64,000 nt of DNA from Diploptera punctata (GCA_030220185.1 JASPKZ010007301.1:62001-126000); one strand, 5' to 3'. Positions 30,796 through 41,610 are shown, counted from the first letter of the stretch. Translations and numbers: made by a program. The notes: a model not told the origin generated them from the sequence alone.

Positions 30796-32508
30796 AGTGC
30801 CACGTTAATGATCTGCATTTACTTCTACTACATATTTAAAAATCCAAGCCAAAAGCGCAATTTTAAATCATCGAATTTGAATTTAAGACTTCGGTTATTT
30901 ATCAAATTGCCTTATTTATTCGAGCAAACATCAAAACTGTTAACCATTTCGTCAATCTTCTTTTAATTTTCTCTTATTCGATATATTTTATGTAAATAAA
31001 TGCCAAAGATGGTTAGATCTTCTCTATGTAATTGGTTTTAATTATATTATTTCTCTTTCTTGAATCTGATTTATTTCGTATCGCCATTTTTATGTTTCAA
31101 TTATTGATTTAATTATTGGATTTATGACTTAAATTTTATCTATATACTGTATATGATTAAATGTAATCAATCATTAAAAAAAAGCACAAACTAATCTGCG
31201 ATCCTTGTGTCTTTTTGACATCCATATTTCCAATTTCTGTTATTTATTAACCAGTTGTTCGTAGATTCGATTATTTGATTTATAAATCGATAGGACTTCA
31301 CTTTTTAAAACACACAACCCTCCAGTTTGAGGAAGCTCTAACTAAAAAAGTAGAAATAACAAATGCAACAATTGTATACTAAATTTTAATAATAATAGAC
31401 AATGCAATAAACTAATTTAATAACTTCCTAAAACAAAACTGTAACCCTAATATTTTTTCAAGTCGAGATTTACATGGGAAATTGTTTTTATAATGACACA
31501 TGGGACCTTTTTCCATGTAAAAATTAAACAAAAAAACAGTGTTACACCACAAGGTTGGGCGACTATTCAATTGTTGTAGCACTTTTTTACTTAGAGCATC
31601 TTCAGTGTAACTATATTAAATATATAGAAATCTGCACTGAATTGCGAGACAAGTATACTATACATATAACAACATATACATTGTCTCCTCATTAAATTTA
31701 CGTCAATTTGGACTAAACTATCATTTGGGTGTCAACATGTTTATAGCTTAAATGGACTTTCACACTTTACAATATTCTTGCTTTAACTTACAAACTAAAA
31801 ATTTCAGCATGACATTTTTTTTCGTTTATAGAAAGCTATTTCTGTATGACGTTAATCTGGAATTTTGAAATTTGCATCTGCTGCGGTATGTGATACGCTC
31901 CTCAGTAGGGAAACATTTTCTTGGCTCACATCCTTCATAGCGTTTATAATTTTATTCATCAAGAATGTGAATAAAATTATAAATTACCTTGAAGGTAAAA
32001 TAAATTCCATGCTGCAATTTGTACAAATATTAGATTTTTTTTCTAAGTGCAAAATTCCATTTAAAAACACGTGTTGCCCAAATAAGTTTCATTTCATCTC
32101 CTATCCGAATTTCAATAGAAATATTAATTTTTATTCAGAACAGATTTCTCTATATTGCTTACGTATTATTAGGGAAAGAATTTTTATGCACTAAAAGTTA
32201 AAATTTGAACACAGATAGTAGCTACATATGACAACTGTTTGTATATACAACCAACATAAAATATTGTCAAATTGTTAGTTATTATGCTATGTTGCAATTT
32301 TAAATTTTAGCACATAAAAATATTGTCCCTGCTTATAATCTAATTAAAGTTAGATTTTTGGCTTCCTGTGTAATAAATCCACTTTTAGTGAAATCCAAAG
32401 GAATGAAACTATTGAAGTTGTTCTCAAGAATATATTTTTTGAAAAGTTTACAGATCTTCGATTCAATTTAGCAGACACCAAAAATGGTCATGAGAAAAAA
32501 GTATATAT
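30796..32508. other. AT-rich DNA without a supported gene
   Basis: The longest frame (31865-32194, 109 codons) is rich in F, I, K and N and has no motif or neighbour to support it. I interpret it as chance. Confidence 0.5.
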
Positions 32509-32768
32509 AACTCATTGGTGGTATCGAATCCGTAGGTTCATGGACGTAAGCTCTCCATAAATCGTTAGCTTGAGCTAATGTTTTCCAATCATTCTCAGTA
32601 TAATTTACTTCCCTCAAATAATGGTTAATATAATACTCATCTCATTCTTGGTCTACCAACTGGGCGTTTTCCCCTCTACTTTTTCCTACAAGAAGCTTCC
32701 AAGCCTCTTTTTTCATTCCCCTTTCGTACCACATATCCTGCCCATAGCCGTCTTCGAGAACATACACG
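32509..32768 (-). mobile_element. LINE-A 3' fragment
   Basis: AACTCATTGGTGGTATCGAA (3' tail region) through CATTCTTGGTCTACCAACTG to CCCATAGCCGTCTTCGAGAA. A small deletion removes the GCCGCGCGG word. It runs into a copy of repeat R at about 32790. Confidence 0.82.
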
Positions 32769-32784
32769 TAAGTTATATGTTCCT

Positions 32785-32880
32785 GTTGCCGCTCTAGCGG
32801 CCGAAAATTTTGTTTTATCAGAATCAAAATTGGCATATTCAATCAATTAAAGTAACGTCGAGTACCTTAAAGGAGAATTG
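32785..32880 (+). repeat. Dispersed repeat R, partial copy 2
   Basis: TTGCCGCTCTAGCGGCCGAA, then ATCAGAATCAAAATTGG matches the first part of the copies at 24825 and 35315. Confidence 0.55.
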
Positions 32881-32937
32881 GACCATCAGGTGTAGAAGTA
32901 TATGTAAATATGTTCCTAACATTTGAGAACGATAACT

Positions 32938-33272
32938 AACTAAACTAACTCACTGGCACTATCGAACTCGTAGGTTCATGGCCGCGCGAACATAAGCTCT
33001 CCATAAATCCCTATCTTGAGCCAATGTTTTCCAATCATCCCCTGTATAATCTACTTCCCTCAAATCATAGTTAATGTTATTCTAACACCTCATTCTTGGT
33101 CTACCAACTGGGCGTTATCCCTCTGGTTTTCCTACAAGAAGCTTCCATGCACGTCTTTTATTCCCCATTCGTGCCACATGTCCTGCCCATCGCAGTCTAT
33201 GAGACTTAACTGTTCCTATAAAGACCATGTAATTCACTGTTATCAGTCTTCTCCATTCACCTGTCTGAATGT
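32938..33272 (-). mobile_element. LINE-A 3' fragment
   Basis: Starts at the tail (AACTAAACTAACTCACTGGC) and extends to CATTCACCTGTCTGAATG. A short deletion near 33210 removes part of the ILRTVK-coding segment. Confidence 0.85.
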
Positions 33273-33539
33273 ATTGAGAACGATAAGGTCAATTGCCTTA
33301 TTTGCCCTTCATGACTCCTTTTGCCTATTAGGAATTCAAGTGTATTTTAGTCCAACTAATGAAGCTATTGAAGTTATTCTTAAGAGAATGTTCTTGAATT
33401 ATTTTACGATCTCCACAATCCCATCTAACCGATACCGAAAATGGCTCTTACAAACATGGACATAACCTAATATTTTACACTCTAATAAAGTTTAAAAAAG
33501 CTACTCCCATCATTACACAAGTTATTAAAATTAGATTAC

Positions 33540-34096
33540 TTACTTACTGGCACTATAGAACCCGTAGGTTCATGGCCGCACGGACAAACGCTCTCCATAT
33601 ATCCCTATCCTGAGCTAATGCTTTCCAACCATTCCCTGTATAATCTACTTCCCTCAAATCATAGTTAATGTTATTCTCCCACCTCATTCTTGGTCTACCA
33701 ACTGGGCGTTTCCCTCTGGCTTTCCTACAAGAAGCTTCCATGCAAGTCTTTCATTCCCCATACGTGCAACATGTCCTGCCCATCGCAGTCTACGAGACTT
33801 AACTGTTCTTATTATATCTGACTTCCTATAAAGACCATGTAGTTCATTGTTATGTAGTCTTCTCCATTCACCTGTCTGTTCGTCTCTCTTTGGTCCAAAA
33901 ATTTTCCTAAGTACTTTATTCTCAAATACTTGTAATCTCCTTTCCTCCCTTAAAGTAAGAGTCCATGTTTCGCACCATATAATATAACTGGTAGAATAAT
34001 AGTTTTATATATTTTCAGTTTAATGTTTTTTGAAAGGAGTTGGGACATCAAGAGTCTCTGCAATGCATAATAACATGCATTTCCAGAATTGAGTAA
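33540..34096 (-). mobile_element. LINE-A 3' fragment, about 560 bp
   Basis: Tail TTACTTACTGGCACTATAG. The frame at 33553-33741 encodes RPVGRPRMRWENNINYDLRE then VDYTGNGWKALAQDRDIWRA. The copy extends past TLTLRE to the NSGN/YYALQ region and stops at about 34096. Confidence 0.88.
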
Positions 34097-34261
34097 CAAA
34101 TATTATAATTCAATACTATTTGTAATAAATAATTATATATTCAAATTCTCAATCCGATACACTATTTTTGCCAAAATGGTTCTTTTTACTAGTAGCGAAA
34201 AATATTTTTTTAATAATCGGACCTTTCGTACAAAATTATTATGACATTTTATAGATAGAAA

Positions 34262-34345
34262 ACAATCTGGCACACGCTGGTTTGAACTCAGATCATGTAA
34301 AAATGTAAAGGTTGAACAGGCACTGCTAATTCTTACTTGTTTAGT
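34262..34345 (-). pseudogene. Degenerate tRNA-like sequence
   Basis: On the minus strand GATCTGAGTTCAAACCAGCG contains a B box (GAGTTCAAACC) and TTAGCAGTGCCTGTTCAAC could be a decayed A-box region. Spacing is plausible but stems are not convincing. Confidence 0.35.
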
Positions 34346-34417
34346 GTCTATTTTAGACAAAATAAATGCTTGGACGTCTGTGTTCTAATTATAAGTTACT
34401 TGATAAATCACGAATTA

Positions 34418-35177
34418 TCTAATATATAAAAATGAATGTTTATTTGTTTGTTTGTACGTATTGTATGCGCTGCCATACCGTTCATCCGATTGTGATGCCT
34501 TTTTTTGCAAAATGTTCAGGAGATTCCCGCGATGAACATAGGCTATAAGAAAGTTGTAGTACTTAATCCCTTCACTCCTAAAAATCACCTTTTGTAGTGA
34601 AAAACGTGAAATAGAGTCCCTATTTTGACGCTTAAATGGCTTACGCTTCCTAAACCATAACAAATACACAAAATTAATGTACACAGAATTGAATATCTCA
34701 AAAACTCGATAAAAAAGTCCGCGACGGCATATGTTTATCTTTTAGGCCTACGGATAACTCACAATGACCACTTTCGTCTTTCATTGATGCCAAGAAGATC
34801 GGGATAAGTAGATTCCCGGGCAAGCATAGCAGCGCATGGCTGGTATTCTTTTATAACGAATTGTCTTTCAGCTCATTTATGCTAAGTATATCGGGATACG
34901 TAGATTTCCGGGTAATCAGCACGTTCTATCTAAAAATAATTACGATATAGCTTTGCTTTATAGTGCTTGCTTGAATATTAAATTATGGGAGATTAAATTT
35001 TATTTACTATTTGGAATGTATGAAAGGTTGTTTGGAATATAATTAATTAGTGTAATAGTTGTTTTTAGCTGCAATCACGAAAACAATAAATTTATATATT
35101 TTTTCTTTTTTACTTATTCAACTAAACGTAAAAACACATTAACATTTTTATTTAGGAGTAGAAGCGCAGGCCGGGTA
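34418..35177 (+). mobile_element. Possible non-autonomous Helitron-like element
   Basis: It begins TCTAATATATAAAAATGAAT, followed by TTTGTTTGTTTGTACG and CCGTTCATCCGATTGTGATG. It ends GCGCAGGCCGGGTATTAGCTAG, resembling the GC-rich hairpin followed by a CTAG end of Helitrons, which begin with TC and end in CTRR. There is no RepHel coding sequence. The terminal hairpin is decayed and the expected T after CTAG is an A here. Confidence 0.45.
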
Positions 35178-35314
35178 TTAGCTAGATTATGCATAAAAAT
35201 TAAGCCTGTGCATGTTTGTGATTTATAGACTTCTAAACCGCTCAACAGATCTTCATGAAAATGTTTACATACATGTACACCGAGTGTTAAGTCACTATCT
35301 ATTACGATCTGAAA

Positions 35315-35540
35315 TCATTAGGAGTTCACCTGAAACGAAAATAAAAACGTCGCTCTAGCGGTCGCAATTTTCTACCTTTAACAATGACACTCAGTATATG
35401 CTATTAAAATAAACCGAGGTAGGTATTGTCCAAAACTCAGCGAAATCCTACCGTTATAAGTGCGTGTTTACCTGAAATTCGAAAATAAGAATTGACTCTA
35501 GCAAACGGCCATGTTTGGTTTTTCGCAATGTGTAACTTTA
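35315..35540 (+). repeat. Dispersed repeat R, copy 3
   Basis: GTTCACCTGAAACGAAAATA, GTCGCTCTAGCGGTCGCAAT, AACTCAGCGAAATCCTACCG and TTTACCTGAAATTCGAAAAT run in the same order as at 24825. TTCACCTGAAATGAAAATTT recurs at about 35957 after the SINE-D2 and may belong to the same larger element. Confidence 0.65.
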
Positions 35541-35587
35541 CGTATACACATCTTAAAGTACGGCGAATACTTAGCTACTAGGCTATT

Positions 35588-35921
35588 CCATCCATAGTAT
35601 TCTGCCCGAAGGCAGGTCCTTCACTGCAATCATAGCATTTTCATGCTATGCTTGCAGCTTTACTAGGGAATTGTGTAGGTGTGGTAGCTTCCCGTTGCTT
35701 TCCACACCGGTGAAGGATGATGATGATAATGATAATGGTAAGGATGATGGCCATATGATTTCGGGGACCGTTTGGGCCTTAAAGTTTTCCTGACATTTGT
35801 CTTACAGGTGAGGAAAAACCCCGATAAAAACCTCACCCAGAAAAACTGCCCCGACCGGGGATCGAACCCGGGCCCGCTGCGTGACAAGGCAGCACGCTAC
35901 CTCGAGACCACAGCGGTGGAC
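35588..35921 (-). mobile_element. SINE-D (subtype D2) with 11-bp target-site duplication
   Basis: ACTAGGCTATT flanks it at 35577-35587 and 35922-35932. The minus-strand head (GTCCACCGCTGTGGTCTCGA, GGGTTCGATCCCCGGTCGGG) is the same as D1. The 3' half is different: (CAT)n, CACCGGTGTGGAAAGCAACG, GGAAGCTACCACACC, CCTTCGGGCAGAATACTATG. D1 and D2 therefore share a head and body but not a tail. Confidence 0.92.
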
Positions 35922-36029
35922 ACTAGGCTATTATGCTCTAAAAATATTAGGTGTAGAGTTCACCTGAAATGAAAATTTAAAAATCATATTTCATTTATTT
36001 AGCCATAGCAGCGCACGTCGGGCATTGCC

Positions 36030-36430
36030 TAATGTATTAATCACCGGGTTCAAGGTATGTAATGTTATCATAAGAGATCCCTGCAAGCGAATCTACCCAG
36101 CCTCAACTACTCGTGGTGAACAACCTGACGAACAGACAAAAGACAGAGTTCCCTCACTATTTGTCAGAATGGTATACTGCCGCTCTGGTGTGTCACTGAA
36201 AATTACGAGCCGGTCTAGAAGTTAACCCATGCTCGGGGTAACATGAGCAAAGTTCCTAACGGCTAAGGGCGGATGGAGTGATTACATCGCTAGGCAGGCC
36301 TTAACGTAACAGCCCTAAACCTGTTCCTCGAAACTTAGTAGCGTCTTGGGAGAACTACTCTATTACTCCGAAGTTGAAAAAGAAACCGCCTAAAGGACAA
36401 TGTTGCAAATAATAACGGACAACATAAATG
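36030..36430 (+). mobile_element. Probable 5' region of a LINE-E-type element
   Basis: CG-rich compared with its surroundings. The word ACCCATGCTCGGGG plus nearby bases is shared with the reverse complement of 45030-45055, the 5' end of LINE-E. No reading frame with endonuclease motifs follows. A 5' untranslated region is inferred. Confidence 0.4.
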
Positions 36431-36559
36431 TTATGACAAGGAATGTAAGGTGATTGTACACAAAGGAGTATGAAATAATAGAAATAATGGTAAGAAAAAT
36501 ATTATATATAATTAATGCAGTCAAGCCATAACTTTGCGGAAATTAATTAGATAGGCTAT

Positions 36560-37050
36560 ACAGCAACTAACTGGCACTATCGAACCCGTAGGTTCATGGC
36601 CGTGTGGACATAAGTTCTCCATATATCCCTATCCTCAGCCAATGTTTTCCAATCATCCCCTGTATAATCTACTTCCCTCAAATCATAGTTAACATTATTC
36701 TCCCACCTCATTCTTGGTCTACCAACTGGGCGTGTCCATTCTGGTTTTTCTACAGAAATTTCCATGCACGTCTTTCATTCCACATTCGTGCCACTGTCCT
36801 GCCCATCGCAGTCTCTGAGACTTAACTGTTCTCATTATATCTGGCCTCCTATAAAGACCATGTAATTCACTGTTAAGCAGTCTTCTCCATTCACTTGTCT
36901 GTTCATCTCTCTTTGGTCCAATCATTTTCCGAAGAACTTTATTCTCAGATACTCGTAATCTACTTTCCTCCCTTAAAATAAGAGTCCATGTTTCGCATCC
37001 ATATAATATAACTGGTGGAATAATCGTTTTATATATTTTATTCATTATAT
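36560..37050 (-). mobile_element. LINE-A 3' fragment, about 490 bp
   Basis: Frames at 36577-36765 (GRPRMRWENNVNYDLREVDY ... RVR) and 36719-37126 (YGCETWTLILREESRLRVSE, GPKRDEQTSEW) are offset from one another by a frameshift. 5'-truncated at the YKTI region. Confidence 0.88.
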
Positions 37051-37089
37051 ATAAAATAAAACCATTTATCTTAGTAACAATTCCGCTAC

Positions 37090-37406
37090 AACAGTCAGCA
37101 TTCAATTTGGGATGCAAAACTGTCAATTAAAACCACAGACACTAGTAAAAGTGATGAAACAAGACAAACATATTCAAATTGATTCCGACACGTGTTTCGT
37201 GCTTGTACCCGGGCATCATCAGGGTGATCATATCAAAGTGATCAAAATAGTGTTTTTACTTCGATGTGATCATCCTGATGATGTCTTGTTCAAGGGCGAA
37301 ACATGTTTTGGGATCAATCAGGGTATGTTTCTTGTCTTCTTTTATCATTTTTACTGATATCTGTGAATTTGACAGATTTGCTCCCCAGATTGATTGCTGA
37401 CTGTTT
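37090..37406. repeat. Foldback element FB1 with hammerhead-like cores in both arms
   Basis: The left arm starts ACAGTCAGCATTCAATTTGG and is repeated, inverted and diverged, at the right end (...CAGATTGATTGCTGACTGT). Each arm is about 145 bp. Minus strand 37222-37187 reads CTGATGA, hairpin TGC...GCA, GAAA, CACGTGTC. The plus strand 37275-37309 reads CTGATGA, TGTCTTG...CAAGGGC, GAAA, CATGTTTT. The left core has all conserved hammerhead positions including a GTC cleavage triplet; the right has lost the GTC. Confidence 0.7.
37187..37222 (-). ncRNA. Hammerhead-ribozyme-like core, FB1 left arm
   Basis: The 5' core CTGATGA is followed by a possible stem II (TGC pairing GCA around a CCGGGTACAA loop with CAC next to it), then GAAA. 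Then comes CACGTGTC, where A-C pairs with G-T around a 4-nt ACGT loop to place the scissile C after GT. A two-bp stem III of this kind is known from hammerheads of Penelope-like elements. Stem I is weak: only CC/GG next to the core pairs clearly. Activity is not established. Confidence 0.45.
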
Positions 37407-37446
37407 TAGAGGAATTACAACTAAAGTAAATAGTTTTGTTTTATGT

Positions 37447-37935
37447 AAGATTATGTATTGCAGTACTTAATGAAGCAACGAAGAAGCTTAGAGGAACAAT
37501 AGGTATTAATAATATCATCATGTAATGGAGCGGAGTAGTGGAATAGCAATTTTATTACATAAAAATGGAAAATTTGTATAAAGAGTTACGTTTGTAAATT
37601 ATTAAATATCATCAACATTATTATCCTTCACCGATCTTCGTCATCCAGGATTATGATGGAATATTAATTATACAATTGAAAGTACCAAATGGGAACATGG
37701 GTATTATGGGAAGATATGCTCCAGAAGAAAACATAGAAATTAATACCAATGATTATTATTCTGCTCTCCAAATCTCATATTATTGTGTATTAAATCATAT
37801 TATTCTGTTAACAAAAACTACTATATTAATAGTTACAGGAGACTATAATGTCCGTGTAGGAGTATAACCTATTTCTGGGGTTGTTTGGATATACGGAGAA
37901 CAAACGCTTAACAAGAATCTATCTACAATAACAGC
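37447..37935 (+). pseudogene. LINE apurinic-type endonuclease domain, degenerate
   Basis: Stretches across frames read NEATKKLRGTIGINN, GIAILLHKNGKFV and, in the open frame 37676-37867, GIMGRYAPEENIE then ILIVTGDYNVRVGV. YAPE and GD(F/Y)N are conserved motifs of the exonuclease/endonuclease/phosphatase fold that nicks target DNA in LINEs. The catalytic D and N of GDYN are kept but stops and frameshifts separate the parts. No RT follows on this strand. Confidence 0.7.
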
Positions 37936-38037
37936 CCTATGTTGGGCCTCAGCCTCTCCTTTTGTTAGAAGTTATTAGACCACAGATACTTTAGTTAAGC
38001 TTATTTCCCAAAGATGTCATGAATGGCATGCATTCAA

Positions 38038-38665
38038 CATACTAAGGTATTACTTGAATGAAATAGGGCAGTAATATTTTCTTAGAGGTCTCTTTATTCA
38101 GGTTTAAGAATCTTTTACGAACCTGAAAATCTTCAGACTCGGGAATCATGGATATTTTTTTTCAATGCCACCTTTTTGTCATTGGATATTTAAGGTATTC
38201 TCTCCTGGTATTGAAATATTGTAATCCACTTCTCAGGTTGGGGCGCCTGGAACGCGGGGTTACGCACCAATGATATGATGGGTGATGAGGATGGGTAATG
38301 TTGCGCCAAGAGAGGCCTTAAACCTAAACTTAATCTAATGAGGTGAATATGATATTGATGATAATGTTGGCCAGATGATGTTCGGGGACTGTTTGGGTCT
38401 TAAACTATCCTGACATTTGTCATATAGGTGAGGAAAACCCCCGAAAAACCTCACCCAGGAAACGTGTCCCGAGCGGGGATTGAACCCGGGTCTGCTGCGT
38501 GACAAGGCAGCACGCTAAGCTACCTCGAGACCACAGCGGTGGACCCTCACGGAGAACTTATTCTTGGATTTTTCCATCCTAAAAAAATCCATCGATCACG
38601 GCTGGGTTTGAACGCGCGACTATCGGGACTAGAGGCAAGGAACATAACCACTAGTCCACCATGGC
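38038..38665 (-). mobile_element. SINE-C copy interrupted by a SINE-D1
   Basis: The 3' part is 38038-38153 (TCTTAGAGGTCTCTTTATTC, CTGAAAATCTTCAGACTCGG) and the 5' part with the tRNA-like head 38545-38665 (ATCCATCGATCACGGCTGGG, TTTGAACGCGCGAC, CATAACCACTAGTCCACCAT). The older element is SINE-C. Confidence 0.85.
38154..38544 (-). mobile_element. SINE-D1 nested in SINE-C
   Basis: Minus-strand copy: tail TTTTTTTTCAATGCCACCTT, GGCATTC region, GGTTGGGGCGCCTGGAACGC, TGACATTTGTCATATAGGTG, and head TGAACCCGGGTCTGCTGCGT, ACCACAGCGGTGGAC. No clear target-site duplication can be read because the flanks are diverged. Confidence 0.88.
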
Positions 38666-38864
38666 CGACAGTTTAATAATAATGATAAGGAATCGATTAA
38701 AATTTCGGCTTATAACGAACTGCAAACAATGAATACTTTCTTTCATAAAAAGACGATCATTTATAGAATATACTATTGCAAAAAGAAAACAGCATCCTGC
38801 ATCCAGGATGTGCATGTATACAGATGTGAGAAGATATATTCACATCATTATATGGTAAAAATAA

Positions 38865-38876
38865 TATATATATAAT

Positions 38877-38914
<38 letters not shown>
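38865..38914. repeat. (TA)n microsatellite
   Basis: An interrupted run of TA dinucleotides. Confidence 0.93.
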
Positions 38915-38915
<1 letters not shown>

Positions 38916-39089
38916 AAAACCCCCATGGAAGAAAATAAAGCAAGAAATTATTTCGTTGAAAAAATAATAGCTTATAAAGTACATTTACTAAAAGTAAGCA
39001 CTATAAAATAAATTTTTCCTAATACGGGAAATTCTTTACTACTTCAAAAGTGTTTGAGCCTATTATTAGCTGTTTATCTCTATTTAAGG

Positions 39090-40775
39090 ATTACTTCTTC
39101 TTCTTCGGCTTTCCCCCACTTATAGGTTTGCCGTCTTCAGTTTCCATTTATTTCTATCATTCCAATTTCCTCCTTACAAATTCCTATCATCCATTATATA
39201 GTTCCGACATAAGTTTTCCGTTTCCATCTTGGTCTGCCACGTTTATTTCTTCTAGGGAGTGACCATTGGTATATATTTTTTGGCCATCTTTCATTTTCTA
39301 TTCTTTGTACATGGCCATACCATTTAAGAGTTTGATTATCAATCCTCTTAACAAGAGATGTGGTGACATTAATTTCTCTCGAAAGGAATTCATTTTTTAT
39401 TTTATCCTGTCTTGTTTTTTGGAGGCTTCTTTTAAAATAATCAGATTCAACTGTTCTAATTTGATTATTTTGTAATTCCGTCAAATACCAAGTTTCGCCT
39501 CCATATGACACAATATTCTGCATTATGCTCTTATAAATTTTCATTTTTGTTTCCTTTGCAGTATTTTTGTTCCAAATTATTCCATGTAACGTCTTAGTTG
39601 AATTTCTTTGCCATTGTAATTTCAGTTTGTACATCTCTTTCTAATGTACCTAAATATGTAATTATTGACCCAAGACATTTAAAACAATTCACTTTTTTTT
39701 ATTTTCCCTGTTTCGAGTATGAGGTCATCCACATCCTTTCCCAAATACACATATTCTGTTTTCTGTAGATTTATATTCAGTCTCCCATTTTGTACATTCT
39801 TCCATTAGTTTATTTATCATATCTCATATCATCTTCATCCCATGCAAAAATTATTTGATAATCTGCAAACAATAATGAATGTAGTGTTTTTCTCCTATAG
39901 GAATACCCATTTCAGAACATTTTTATACCATAAATTAAGAGTCTGGTGTAGATAAATGTTAAAAAGAATTGACGATAAACTGTATCCCTGCTTAAGGGAA
40001 TTCCTCTGTTAATTTTTTCTGTATTTTTACTTTAGTTTGTATTACTATAGATCCTCATAACAATATTAATCCATTTATCACGTATATTCATATTTCTCAT
40101 TGCCGTCCATAACAATTGTCGAGGTACACTATCATATGCCATCTCTAAGTCAATCAAGGTCATATGTAGTTTTTTTTATTTTTTGTTAGGATTTTCTCTT
40201 GTAATTGTCTAATACAGAAAATATTATCAATACATGATCTTCTACTCCGGAATCCACATTGTTCTTCTCTTAAGTTATCTTTTATTTCCTTAAGTTAAAA
40301 AATTATAATTTTACTAAAAATCCTAACATTTGAACGTAAAACACTTATACCTCTATAATTGGAACAAGTTTTTATCCCTTTTTTTGAAAGGGAGTAATAT
40401 AAGATAAATTCCAGTCTTCTGCAATATCGTCTCCAATTTCAATTTTATTAAAAAGTTTTGTTAAAAAGATTACTAAATTATCTCCTCCATGTTTTAGGAG
40501 TTCGGTCTCAATATTTCATGGTCCTGGTGCTCTCCCATTTTTTTCTCTTTCAAAGCTCTTTTTACTCATCTTCTGTTATCTCTGGAGTGTCAAATTATAT
40601 TCTACATCTGTATCTTGAAGTTGAAACTCCTCATTTCTCTTTTCTTGAAGCAAATCTTTATAATGTTACATCCATTCTGATGATCTTATTAACTGAATAT
40701 TAATCTTTCTTTCTGATTACCTGATTTTTTGTAATGTTTTCCAAGCTTCTTTGGATCTAGCATATCCAATCGAAT
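39090..40775 (-). mobile_element. LINE-C: reverse transcriptase and C-terminus, degenerate
   Basis: The 3' end has a (GAA)n tail (plus-strand CTTCTTCTTCTTC at about 39090-39103). The C-terminal frame 39194-39634 (146 codons) contains MKIYKSIMQNIVSYGGETW, RTVESDYFKRSLQKTRQDK and LKWYGHVQRIENERWPKNIY, then KRGRPRWKRK. Further upstream on the minus strand the RT palm is recognisable but broken by stops. The catalytic box reads FADYQIIFAWDEDD (39855-39869), with Tyr in place of the second Asp, so the polymerase would be dead even without the stops. The 5' end meets LINE-D head to head at about 40776. Confidence 0.85.
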
Positions 40776-41425
40776 GATCTATATTCGAGCATAATGATTA
40801 CTATAACAATGATGAATCACAAGAAATACGGTGTAGAATATATAGAGCAAATAATGCATATTATGGACTACTTCCAATTTTAAATTCCAACATTATATTT
40901 AGGAAAGTTAAAATAAGACTATATAAAACCCGTATATCTTCAATAGTGGTATATGGAGGTGAAACCTGGACTATGACAAAGAGATCTGAGAATTTAATTA
41001 ACACTTTTGAAAAAAATATTTTGAGAAGGATATATAGACTAGTGAAAGAGAATGAAGGAAATCTATGACCTCTTTAAGGAACCTCATATCAACTCTTGTG
41101 AAATTAAAAAAAAAAATGCAATGGCCCGGACACGTTCAAAGAATGGATAAAGAATGTACACCTAAGAAAGTGGTGACGGAGGAGATGTTTGAGAAACGGC
41201 CAGTAGGAAAACCTAAAAAAATTGGGTGCACTCAGTGAACGAAGATTGTCATCAAATCCTTAATTGTAGCAACTGGCAACAGAGAGCACTGGATAGAGAA
41301 GATTGGAGGTCTCGCATCAAGAAGGCCCGGGCTCACTCAGGGCTAAATCGCTTTTGGAAGAAGTATAAAATACATATAGGTCAAACGTCTAAAACATTAA
41401 GTAAGAAAAGTATTAGCACAGATAT
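40776..41425 (+). mobile_element. LINE-D C-terminal region, degenerate
   Basis: Plus-strand translation gives RIYRANNAYYGLLPILNSNI, YKTRISSIVVYGGETWTMTK, FEKNILRRIYRLVKENEG, WPGHVQRMDKECTPKKV, RPVGKPKK and an end with HWIEKIGG. It is the region between RT and the C-terminus, like LINE-C but on the opposite strand and divergent. Several stops. Confidence 0.75.
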
Positions 41426-41427
41426 AC

Positions 41428-41610
41428 AAAATCAATAAAAAACATCAAAGACGACATTAAATCAACAGCTAATGAAGCATTGGGATATCGATATAAAAAT
41501 TATAAAACAAGAGGATTAAAGATATGGACGCAAGAAGTAGAAAAATGTAATAATGGAAAAGAAATCAGCTTACAATACAATGTTACAATATCACTCCGCA
41601 CAAAATACTA
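41428..41610 (+). pseudogene. LINE polyprotein linker region (between endonuclease and RT)
   Basis: The segment translates to KNIKDDIKSTANEALGYRYK then NYKTRGLKIWTQEVEKCNNG. It matches the type of linker in LINE-E at 43625-43879 (IRNKRGLNIWNDEIEEAV). Function as a linker only is inferred. Confidence 0.6.

Noticed and set aside
31865..32194. 109-codon frame that could be a small gene
   Set aside because: Composition is that of random AT-rich DNA, there is no motif, no ATG context and no splice or neighbour support.
33016..33465. 149-codon plus-strand frame
   Set aside because: Antisense of a LINE-A 3' fragment that continues into flanking DNA.
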